The notes under the pieces were generated by a model. It saw only the letters and a program-made list of their open reading frames with translations. It searched no databases and had not been told where the DNA came from. A DNA stretch of 64,000 bases from Sphaerosporella brunnea (lineage: Eukaryota > Ascomycota > Pezizomycetes > Pezizales > Pyronemataceae), in NCBI GenBank assembly GCA_008704415.1, contig VXIS01000099.1:62001-126000 (forward strand), written 5' to 3'. Position 1 is the stretch's first letter. The number at the start of each line of letters is the position of its first letter. The position numbers and the translations under genes were made by a program. Of the stretch, positions 1-10,734 are shown piece by piece.

Positions 1-759
1 TTGCGGCTCTGGTATCCGCGCCCATGCCAGGAAATCTACTGGCATCTGCAGTTTGCTCGTGGTTGTGAAAGAAACCGTGATTCGCAAACATCCGGGGCTC
101 GGGCGGCGGGGAAAAGGTCAAAGCCTGCAGCAAGGCAAGCCCTATGTAATCATCCAAATTAGTACCTGATCCCCGCCCCGAAGCACGCCTGATCGGCAAC
201 TTGTTGGTTCTATTCCCTGCTGAATAGCCAGGGTATTTATTAACCAGCCAATCAAATAGCGGGTTTTTTATTCCATCGACATACATGCGGAGCACAATTC
301 GGTCAGCCCGTCCACTCCAATCAAATCGTCAAGTTCGAAAACAAAAGGTGGTATCCCCAGAAGCCCAAATTTGAAAACCCCTTCCCAAGCCCCCAAAAAG
401 ACAACTTGTCATGATAAAACAAAAACGGAACTCTAGATAAACACCCGCTCAAAAGCAAACATACACAAAAAGAAAAAAAGAAAAAACCCCATTTAGTAGA
501 CCAGCCAAAAAGTATATACACGAAATTGTAAAAATAGAGATCACAAACGATGGTGATATGATCCGTATCCAGAAACGCTCAATGCTCCGATGTGATGAGC
601 TCATGAGGAAGTTCTAGGCAAGGATCAAACAAATCCCAGCACCAACAAAAGTCAGGATATCGTCAACGCCTCCATTATGCGAGGGCGAATTTTGTACAGC
701 GGTAAGAAAGGCGTGGATGCGGTGTAGTCGTAATTACCGACCGATATTTAATACAACGG
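1..759. other. Intergenic, no gene seen
   Basis: This stretch lies downstream of the receptor gene that ends at 760. It is AT-rich around 400-540 and contains no reading frame with recognisable protein features. It probably holds the 3' untranslated region of the minus-strand receptor and flanking DNA. Confidence 0.5.
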
Positions 760-2640
760 TTATTGTGCGAATCCAATTCGCACATCGTCCTGGTATCTAG
801 GGCGACCCCGCTCGAGAACCGGCGTCCGAGTTGGACTATCGACGTATGGCGAGAACGGCGAATTCGAATCGTTGTCAGGACTTAGAGGGTTGTCTCTGAA
901 AGGTGAAAATTGAGAGGAAGTTGTCGGACTCCGACTGCCAGGTTCCAGATCTCGGTACGACGAGAAAGGACATTGAGAGTCTATGCCGGTTCCCGACATC
1001 CCTCGCATCTGGGCCGAGAAAGTCGAAGGATTATATTCTCGCAAGGTACTGGTGAGCTGATCCCCACGAACTGCCGAGGGCTCGGGCTTCATAATGGCGA
1101 GGTCTGCCGTCGACGCGGTGTCCCGTCGCTTGCTTTCTAGCATCTCGTAGGAAGAGTCGGTCGGTTCGGAGATTCGTCGGGCATTGTAAGATACGAATTC
1201 ATCCGGTGGCGGTCCGCGTTCGAAGAATTTCTTGATCATCGTGATCCACGCGGGGTATATACTGAAGCGGCCCAGCAGAATGAGAGCCCAGATTCCATTG
1301 AACTGCAGAAAATCAGCTTGAGAAAAGACAGTATTCAGACATCAAGAACTACCGAGAGCAAGAACAGCACAGAAAAAGCTGTCCATTCACTGACCACCAT
1401 TTGTCTGGCTTCGGCAAGGCACTTATTCTTGTCACCATCGTTCCCTAGCATGCAGAATATCCAGTACATGGCCTTGTCCTTGTTCTCCTGCGTTGCCTGT
1501 GTAGTTCCATCAAACTGCAGGAAAACCGTGGAAAAGAAGATGACGTCCGCCAAAATAATGATGACAACAAATATTCCCCTCCATTGGAGCGCGATTACTT
1601 TTCGGATTCTGCGTAACGCTTGGAAGGCATTAACGGTTCTGATGCTGCCGGAATACAGGTTACGAGAGTTGCCGGAAGCCTGAGTGGTGGCGGGTTTCTC
1701 CTCGAACAGCGAACGCAGATAAACCTGTGCGACATATCCGAAGCTACATGAGTTCAGTCCAAATTATCTAGTGCAAGACCAAGTGTGATACTGACGTTAT
1801 GGACTGTGTGACGATGGATGCTGCGGCAACCGCAAGCATCGGCCCCCAAAATGTCTGAATTCCATGGTTCGAATTGATATGACAGGATTCACCAAATCGG
1901 TATGAGACGCCAGAAATCGAGAGTGCAATCGCAAGGAACACCACCGGAATGGTCCAACCAGCGGCCTGGGATCCCAAGAAAAACTTCCGTCCAGGAACGA
2001 CTTGCCAACAGATTTGGAGATGGAGTGAGAGTGTCCGGAGGAAAACTGAACGACTGTGAGTCTTGACCTGCATACCCTTGCCCGGGCCATGGGAATTAAC
2101 GTACCCCACATTACTGCAGCCCACCCTCCACCCACAACAAAGGCGCCGGAAAGCGCGCAGTTGTAACTGGAATACATGTCGTGGGGGGTTATTTTGTCAA
2201 AACACTGGCTGTCCCGAGGATTTGCCATTGAGACTACGAAGGATAGCTTTTTTTGTTGTTAGTCTAGCACTTTCAACATCTCGGGCTCTGTAATACCTGC
2301 ATCAGGAGGACTCCACATGTTAGGCAAACACTGAGGTAGTGCCGGCGAGTCACATCCACCGGTAACACTGCGAAGCTGAGAAGAAGAAAACAGCAACAGA
2401 CGACACTTGCTAAGTTGACATATGTTGTTGTGCGTATCAACGATTGGAAGTCTGAGGGGAAAAGGCGATTAGAGCTGGTCAACCGAGTGAGACGGACAGA
2501 GTGACTGACTATCTGGATAGAAGTAATTTTCTGCCGGACACGGGAGGCAGCAAGTGGGGAATTGCCCGATGGGAAATGTTGCGCAAAAGCGTTGTCCAGT
2601 ATCTGAAAGTCCATCAAAACACTGTCCATAGGATTCTCAA
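760..2640 (-). CDS. Seven-transmembrane GPCR-like receptor (fungal), 6 or more exons
   Basis: This gene encodes a plasma-membrane receptor-like protein with seven predicted helices. Exons I can support on the minus strand are about 2640-2510, 2451-2297, 2246-2105, 2045-1796, 1743-1395 and 1302-760, and their phases fit. The extracellular N-terminus has a Cys-rich CCLPCP motif and the segment NYFYPDNFQ just before helix 1. The loop after helix 2 contains ITPHDMYSSYNCALSG, followed by a GGGW helix. Helix 4-5 carries FFLGSQAAGW and SYRFGESCHI. The segment VIALQWRGIFVVIII precedes helix 6, and DKNKC lies in the last outer loop. The tail (from about 1240) is hydrophilic, rich in Ser and Pro, and likely cytoplasmic. 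This pattern matches a family of ascomycete G-protein-coupled-receptor-like proteins. The ligand is unknown, and the first exon with the start codon was not resolved. Confidence 0.72.
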
Positions 2641-2649
2641 CATGGACCG

Positions 2650-5600
2650 CATCGAAACGCACCTCCTCCCGTTGCAGGAAAATCATTTTCTGATAGGAAA
2701 GGATACGGGCAGGTATTATTGGAAGACATCTGCACAGTTCGACTATGGTGCAGTGATGTAGATAGCTAAATGGCGCAGAGGGGTCGAGAACGGTCCTAGA
2801 TGGCGGTGGGTGACCGCATACACCAAGCTCTCCTGGCAGGATCCAAGTCAGACCGAGCAGCGTGCGAGCAAGTGAATTTTGTCGTTGAAGATTGATCCTC
2901 GGAGGGGTGCTAAAGTTGATTGCCGACTCGAGTGATGTGACGATGTGCGGCGGGGTCCGGGGGGCGGTAGCGAACAAATGAATAAATAGGTCGAAGCACA
3001 GATGCAAGCAAGCAAGCAGTCCCCAGGCGCAAAAAGGGCTCCAATTCTGGAGGCACGCGGGGAGGAGGGCAGCATTGATAAATAGCAGCAGCAGCGCCCT
3101 CAGAGGCGAACGCAGAAAAGATCACTAGAGCGTTGATCCATGCATTTGGGATGTGAGTGGGCGCGCAACATCCGGGTGGAGATGGGATGGATGATTCGCC
3201 GGGGGGGGGGGGGGGTGCAGGTGGCAGCGGCAGGGGGGGGGGGGGGAGTTCTACACATTTCGACCGTTGGAGTCGTGGGCGGGAGAGGGGAGAGCAGAGG
3301 AGGTACAGCATGTATGTACATGTGGCAGAGAAGGGGTAACGCATAGCATATACATGCAGCACAGAAGGAGCAAAGTATAGTGTATAGTGGGTACATGTAG
3401 CAGCGAAGTGGCAACGGTCAGGCAGCCTGGGGGGGCAGCGGGGCATCGGAGTGGCAGCCAGCAGGGACTGGGGCTGTGCTGCGGGCTGAGGCGTGGTTGG
3501 CTCTCGATTCCCGGGCCACCGAAGCGCAACCGGCCAGCAAAACGGGAAGCACCCAATCGCAGTCCCCAGCAAGCAAGAAGCGGATCGCCTGCTGCAATTC
3601 CCTCAACTCTGGTTGAGCGCCAAAGAGTGAAGTGAAGCTCCCCGCTTCTCGTCGGCACTGCTATGTGCCAGTACTGAGTGCCGTGTCGCTGCATGTCTTG
3701 TCTCGAACACCACGCAGCTCCGAGTCAAGTCTGTGCGGCGGGAATTCAAAGCACGCACGCGCATGGATCGATTCGGATGCGCAGCTTGTTGCTTCTTCTC
3801 CTTCTTTCTCACATATGCGCAACAGCATGCGTGACGGTTACATGTACTCGGGTATTAATACAGACCGATACAGCGTTCCGTCGTGTGCCCTACACCAACC
3901 CCCCAAAGTACTGTGGCATTGCGCAACACCGGCTCCGCAACAGCCCCCATTTTGCCTCTGTTCGCTGCGTACCCTGGTTTTTAAAGCGCTGGGGGGCACA
4001 GCGAGCGCGTCGTCCATTGGCATTGATATTGAATAAAAGGACTCAACAGCTTCCTCCCCAACGCAAATCTTCGAGGTCTATACCCATGCCCACTGCCCAG
4101 ATTGCGATTGGACGGGTACCGTTCCGAGCCGTATCGCACTCAACACTCAACTCACTGGCTGTCACTCAGTCTCCCCAGCGATTCCCATGCACGCTCGCAT
4201 AACGCTTCGCGACGAGGGTTCGGGGAACTCGGTTCCAGTTCGCAGCGTGCTGCAGCTGCAGGCGCTCCAGCCCGTGCCCGCCTTACCGCCTGATGACTCG
4301 TGCGGAATGTTGCGGCCACGATCACCTGCTTTTAGCGCCGGGGGAGGGGGATGTACAGTGCCACCGAATCAATGGCTGCAAACCACGAGTCAGCAGGCCA
4401 ATATCATCAATGCTAAGTACCAGGTAATTACTACTCTACTCTCCTCCCACGATCCACTTTCCCTCCAGTCGATCGGTGGGGCACGATGCTGATCAGGATA
4501 TAGGATTCGAATTTATTCCTCTATCCAAGTGATCCTTACCGGTATTTTTGCGTCTGCTTGCTAGGTTTCCCCGAGGCCTACATCCGGCTCTTACCGCTTT
4601 GACCAGATCTAGAGGTTGGTCCGCTCATGGCAGAAAGATGGCATCTGCCGAAACGGTTTGTGTGTCGGATGGACATGACAGCTCCACGCCTCGACGACGA
4701 ATCCGTGACTTGCCCGGTTCCCCGAAGGGGTCCTGTAACGTAACAGTAGGAAGTGACACTCCAAACCACCCCTCGGAACAGTATCTTTCAAACACTATAG
4801 CGCCTACGCGGGGGCCGTAAAATCGTATCCATTGGCCATCGAGGAATATCAGCACACATATCGCAAATATCACACCACAATTTCTCTCCAGCTGCGATTA
4901 CCTTCCCAGGATCCGTGATCACCAATAAGAACGTTTTTTTGCAAAGTCTGCGTTCGCTGCACATATTTCAAAGCAAGAGTAGTACCTGCATCCGTCTGAC
5001 ACACGTCTAGCCGTCCGTCCATCTGGGTAATTAGCGTCCGCTACTTTCCAAATGCGGTTGCACCGACAAATCCTCAGGAGAAAAAGCAATGCGTTCGCCT
5101 ACGCCGTCTAGAACCGCGGCAATTTTTTTATTTTTTTCCCCCCTCTCACCGTAGATAATCAGCCTATTTGTTTGTTTGCAAGCAGCATACATAGGCATCA
5201 GCCGCGAACTACAGAGTAGGGGCTAGGCTTAACTCATTGGCAGTTTGTGGAGGCACAGTGAGTTGCCACAGTTCATGCCGAAGCCGCGCGCACGCGCGCC
5301 TGCGGCTATGTTCCGCTGATTCTTTCGTTTGCAAATTATCGTGCATGAAGGAATGAATGAAGGAATGAAGGAATGAAGGAATGATCCACCCGAGAATTCG
5401 CCGGTTGACTTTGATCTGCTCCCGAGTCGAGAGCTTTCTGGTTTTATACCTGATAACCAGACCAGCAATATCCTGGACCGATGGGGGTATTCTGGAATAC
5501 CAGCTGTACTGTACATACTCGTCAATTTCAAAAAAGTCTTGGAACGCTGAAAAATCCGGACACATCCTAGCCCTGCGGGCGCTTAGAGAGACGTCTCGTA

Positions 5601-6620
5601 CCAACCTGGGGTCAATGGCGCATCCTGAGCTACAGAAGAGAGGCAAGAGCAGCAGCTTAGGGAGGGTTACTGGCGTTTCCAATACTTTTTTTCCCGTCGA
5701 CGAGATGAAAGACTGTTATCGGGGAGAAGTGGGATAAGATCACTATTGAGGAGATCATCAATGCTCAGATTGCAATGGCTTCCAAAGATCGGGAAGCTGC
5801 GCATCGAACAAAATGGCGGCGTTAAGTTCCTCTTCCTTCTTCTTCTATGTGCGCTCGCTCGCTCTCTCTCTTGCTTTTTTCCTAGGTTCCCTCAATCAGT
5901 TTTTTTCTTTTGCAATTTTTCACTTCATTCAAGGCAGCATATATTGAAAGTAGTTTTCCTGGGTTTAGTATATTGTCTTTTGGGGTCGATCAAATTCCTC
6001 CAAAAACTCGCCCGAGATATATATGAGTTTTTTTTTTATATATATTTGTTTGGGGGGTGTCGAGCTCCGAAAAGCGATGGTGTACTATAAAAGTTTCCGA
6101 CGGTGTTCCAATTACTTTTGCCACCGCCGACGAAGTAGTACATGTACTTGATTGAGTATGTTATAATACAAAAAAAAAAAAAACTTGGATCGTTCTCTAC
6201 AAGTAAAACAATGCAGCTTGTGACGTGGGGGGGGGGGGTGAATTCTTCGGTCTTTTTGTTCTTGATGGTCTTGATCTTGATGGTATATCCAGTGATTCCG
6301 GTAGCCCACCCCCGTGAAAGGGCAGAGCCCAGAGCGCAAGCCTTGCCTGTGAGGATCCACGTCACGCCATGAAGACTTGTAACGCGCCTTTTGCTTGGTG
6401 TGTCCAGTAATAATGGGGGGAATCGCTTTATTTTAAGAACCCCTTAGAATCCCCGAACAGAATCTACTCCAAAGGAAAAGGGATCAAGGAAATCCGCACA
6501 GCATACATATGCGTGCTGCTCAAGAAAGCCATCACCGCCTTCGCACAGCGTTCATCAGACAACAGGACCTTAATGGGATTGGGGGGGGGGGGGTGGGGGT
6601 GTTCATCCTCCGCCTCTTGT
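2650..6620. other. Gene-poor region with G-runs and simple repeats
   Basis: I see no gene here. The many open frames are short, overlap on both strands and are low in complexity. Notable contents are two poly-G runs of about 15 and 14 bases near 3201-3246, a GAATGAAGGAAT-type simple repeat near 5345-5382, poly-T and poly-A runs near 6010-6180, and more poly-G runs near 6228 and 6580. The upstream region of the receptor gene lies at the left end. Confidence 0.5.
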
Positions 6621-7850
6621 GCCTTCCATCAGTGGCTGATGTGGCTCTGCTTGCTCTTTCCGCCATCGTGTACAGAACTTAAAAACAGGTGCTCTCCTGT
6701 TTTGACTGGCTTCTTCATGCAGAGCCAGCACTTGCCATCCGTCGCGGCGGCCGGTCTTGTGCAGTCGGGGCCTGGTTTAGCCTGGGCTGGAAGAACCGTG
6801 CTGCGCGGGTCTTTCGGGTCTTGCAGGCTGTTGGATCGGGGCCTCCTCCGGTGGCGGCAGTAGCCTTTGGACCTGCAGCCAGGCCTCTCTCTTGACATGG
6901 CTCTGGCTTCCGTGGTGCGTCTAGACACGTGGGCGAGGGTGATTACTCGTGCATCGTCTCGTGGAAGGGCGCGGCCGCCGTCGTATGCTGCTTCTTTGGC
7001 CATCTGCCATCCCATCATATCGTTGCCTGGAGCGTCATCACGCCCTGGCACCCGGTGGACCATATCCTGTGCCGCCTCGGCCTTGACTATCCTCGGGCGC
7101 ATCCACTGTCCTGGGCCTGCCTGACTTGCCGTCTTGGAGCCGACGTACCACGGCCCGGGTTGGCCAGCTCGCTCGCAACACCTGGGCCGCAACAAGGAGG
7201 TATACGACGCCGAGCCCTTCGCTGGCCTACGCAACCTGCCGGGGTCGTTCGGCTTTTTTACCGACGCCCGATCGGCCCTGGGATAGGGATCTAGCGAGCG
7301 CAGCAGCCACACCATTCGTCGTCCATCCGGGTAGACGGCGATGGCGTCCTGCACAGAAACAGCGAGCTGCTTGGCGATGTCCTTGGGTGTGCTCTTCAGC
7401 TGCGAACACAACGTTGATTTTACACCACCCACGATGGGGGCTGGAGAAGAAGAAGAGGCGATTGCTCTGGACCCCGTCATCAAGCTTGAATAGCTTTCGA
7501 AAATACCAAACGCCGAGCCAGGCGGTCGCAACACAAAGCGGTTGGCTGTTCCGGGCCTTCCAGGAGGCTGAATGCAAGAGTGATGATGCAGCTGCTGAAG
7601 GCTCTTCCACCAGTGACAGCCGGTTGCTGATTAATCTGCAGTATGCGACCCCAAGCTCGCACTACGGCGATCCCAAACCACTGTTATGGACCAATTTGAC
7701 CGCTAGTCACACGAAGCACCAGAGACCCCCGAACCCCATTGCCTGCCGGGTTTGCAAAGCGACGCTTATCCTGGCCTCTCGAAGATGGCACTTGACATTC
7801 CTTCTATTCCCCAGTTACCGTGCGAGATAGCGCGCATCTTCAGGAGTGCA
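6600..7850 (-). mobile_element. Degenerate non-LTR retrotransposon (Tad1/I-like LINE) 3' fragment
   Basis: On the minus strand an open frame (7534-6629) preserves landmarks of the C-terminal part of a fungal LINE ORF2. The segment SLDPYPRADRAS resembles the RLDPxHPLxxRA spacer motif. VPGRDDAPGND followed by MAKEAA resembles the RNase H end motif VPGHxGIPGNExAD..AKEA. A C-terminal CWLC then REHLF-like GEHLF resembles the zinc knuckle that follows RNase H. Upstream pieces of the same element appear in other frames up to about 7850. The reverse transcriptase and endonuclease domains and most of RNase H are missing, so this is a broken and rearranged copy. The family assignment rests on remembered motif shapes, not on an alignment. 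Confidence 0.55.
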
Positions 7851-9190
7851 AAACTCCGAATCAACGCCCGAAGATGTCTGCTACAGGAGGTGCTCAAGGC
7901 ATTGCCGTTTTTTTTTTTTTCCAAAAGCGCGGCCTTTGGAGGTAGTTAGAGGCGTTATATGCTGTTGACCGCCCGGCAGTGCCAGGCTTTCCCAGGGCGA
8001 CGCCCAAAAGTCCACACGCCTTTTTCAACTGCCCGTTAGAGCCGGGCGTTGGGCACGGTTACTGGAACCACTGGGTATACCCATCCGAGTTTTAAGGTAG
8101 AGTAGATGGTGCTGAGAGCGAGTTTGTTTCCTTTTCCAATACGACTTGGCGCGGCTCACAGCGTCGATACCACTTCTCACCGATCACAGCTTTTCATTCA
8201 GCGCACCTGCAATGTTCGATGGATTATGGAAGTTTATTTCAGCTTTCACTGGCAGCTAACTGCTGCCATCGCCCGAGGACCCAGACTCATCTTTGCATGA
8301 GAACCTGCAAGCCACCATGGGAAAGAAAAACACAATGCCACCCGTAAGTAACCCCCCATGACCGAGTCTCGAAGTCTTTCTGCATCGGGTTCACAGCAGT
8401 CCTGGAGTGAGACAGCTGCATAACATCATCATCACAAGGCAGCTGCAGACAGCCCATAAGTTTGGTGGCGAGTGGCACAAAGCCACGGGCGGCAGGCAGC
8501 CTTGGGGACAAATCATCCCTTGTGTTGTGTTGTGCGCGGCGGACAATTCGCGCAAAGCAACAAGAAAAAAAAGTATCGGTCACACTTGTTCAAAAGTCAG
8601 CCAGATGATTCGCCGATAGATGATATGATGTGACGAGGTTGGTAACAAAAAAATGTTGTGTGAACAGAAAAAAATGTGTGTGTGTGTGTCAGAAGTCCAG
8701 TATAATCTTCGTTCCAAATTCTTGCAAGCCGGAGCTTGCATGAATCTTGGTATGGAACTCTGTTAAGAGGTGCCAAAATATGCTGTGGATCATCACTCGA
8801 GAGAAGGGGGCAATGCGGGAATGAGGCTGCAAGGCGGGAAGTACTCACTGTACAGTAATGTCCGCCGATCATGGAGGGCGGTATCTTTCATCGCGATACA
8901 AAAAGAAAAACATGAGTTCGTGTTGAAGACGCGATGCGACAAAAAAACAAAAAGAAGCTGAGGTTAAAGAAGCGGCCGCCAGCAAGCGGGTAAATTTGCG
9001 ACCAGCGACTGTGAACTTTAGGGCTCAACCCCTCATAACCCCACGCACACAAATCCTGCTCTAGCGATTTCTCAACACCAACGATTTGGATATCGCCAAT
9101 TTTTCGAAAACCAACCGCCCCAACGACCAACCCCGCCGACACGCAACTTCCCCCTCCCGGCCCACCGATTAACTACACAAATCAACAAAA
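7851..9190. other. Intergenic; upstream region of the uS15 gene
   Basis: I see no gene. A short TG microsatellite lies near 8678-8693 and poly-T near 7910-7922. The segment from about 8950 to 9190 immediately precedes the ribosomal protein gene and probably contains its promoter and 5' leader, ending in a C/A-rich stretch. Confidence 0.5.
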
Positions 9191-10030
9191 ATGGGTCGCA
9201 TGCACAGCAACGGAAAGGGCATTTCCGCCTCCGCCCTCCCCTGGGTCCGCTCCCCCCCGAGCTGGCTCAAGACCCCCCCGGAGCAGGTCATCGAGCAGAT
9301 CTGCAAGCTCGCCCGTAAGGGCGCTACCCCTTCGCAGATCGGTGTCGTCCTCCGTGATTCCCACGGTGTTGCCCAGGTCAAGGCCGTCACTGGTACGTTC
9401 GACTCGGAAAGCTTTCTGGTGGATTTGGTCTATCACGCGGCGGCGGTGGTGGAGGCGGAAGCGACAGAACGCGCAGCCACCGCGCAGCCACCGCGTGGTA
9501 GTCAGACGGCGTTTCACAGGCAAGGAAGCAAGGCGGCTGACGCGTTAAACAGGTAACAAGATCCTCCGTATCTTAAAGTCTCAGGGTAGATACACCCCCA
9601 CGCCCGTCGGCAACAGAGTCGTGGCCACCGTGCCATGAATTCGACTATGCCTCTGCTTGGTTTTCATAAACTGACAGAGTGATTCAAGGACTCAACCCCG
9701 AGATTCCCGAGGATCTCTACATGTTGATCAAGAAGGTGCGTGCATTATTCTCTTTGGCGGCGCCACTGTGGGGTAAAATGTTGACGTGAATTACATAGGC
9801 TGTTGCCGTCCGCAAGCACCTCGAGCGCAACCGCAAGGACAAGGATTCCAAGTTCCGTCTGATTCTCATTGAGTCGCGTATCCACCGTCTGTCCCGCTAC
9901 TACAAGTCCGTCGGTGTTCTTCCTCCCACCTGGAAGTTGTACGTGGCCTCGCCTACCCCTAATGTAACACCCAGTTCCATGCTAACGTTTCTATAGCGAG
10001 TCTGCCACCGCTTCCGCCCTCGTTGCCTAA
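9191..10030 (+). CDS. rps13: 40S ribosomal protein S13 (uS15)
   Basis: This is a cytosolic small-subunit ribosomal protein that binds 18S rRNA at the platform of the 40S subunit. Exons are 9191-9392, 9553-9585, 9689-9735, 9799-9938 and 9997-10030, which give 151 residues, the same length as yeast S13. The N-terminus [18 protein letters not shown] is characteristic. Later landmarks are [36 protein letters not shown], and [14 protein letters not shown] running into [11 protein letters not shown]. The first intron contains a small tandem duplication (CGCAGCCACCG unit near 9473-9492). Codon usage is strongly GC-ending, as expected for a highly expressed gene. Confidence 0.97.
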
Positions 10031-10734
10031 GTGTCATTGGGTTGGGTTGGGTTCTGGAGTTCGGTCAATTTAAAAGTTCTCTACACGACTGAATACTATC
10101 TGGTTCTGGGTTCAATTTTGTGATGTGTGATATTGGAAGACTTCCCGCAGCCGTCTAGAAGGGTTTAGAATAGAGCTGGGGGAAACTGCCAAGAACGGTT
10201 GCCAACCAGTTGCCAACCGTCCACGCGAGATTCCGTGGCCCGGGCGGGCCACAACGACACCACCGACGAGTAGCCAAAATGTATAGCGCGTAGCCAAATA
10301 ATTGAAAACAAGAAATTTAAAGCTAGTGGAAATGGTCCGAGTGCTCAGCAGTGAATGTAAAGCTCATGTGCACGTGCGAGTGCCGGCCTGTGAATGGTTC
10401 TGCTCACCCACACAATTTCTCGCCTTCGACAGCTTCCCCAGCAGAACTCCTCAGCCGATCCCCTAAGAGACACTCCCGGCGGCTTCCCCCTTCAACAAAA
10501 CAATATATATATATACACAAGATACGACTGGATGAGGCAGTGTGCCCACAAGTTGTAGCAGAATGCCCCGGCGACTCCTCTAGTCACAGCAGAACTCCTC
10601 GGCGGCTCCTCCAGCATCACAAGGATTGGACTGGGCCTACCCGGAGGCCATGGACTGGATCTAATTGGCGGCCCAGAAGACTGTGGTTATTGTGGGAGAT
10701 ACGAACGGCCCAGTAGTATCCCCTCACTGGACTG
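10031..10734. other. Intergenic between uS15 and the piggyBac-like relic
   Basis: Nothing gene-like is visible. The left part is probably the 3' untranslated region of the uS15 gene. A short TA microsatellite lies near 10502-10515. Confidence 0.45.

Noticed and set aside
2910..4300. Several overlapping open frames of 100-220 codons
   Set aside because: They overlap on both strands, are rich in Gly/Pro/Cys from G-runs and simple repeats, and show no family features.
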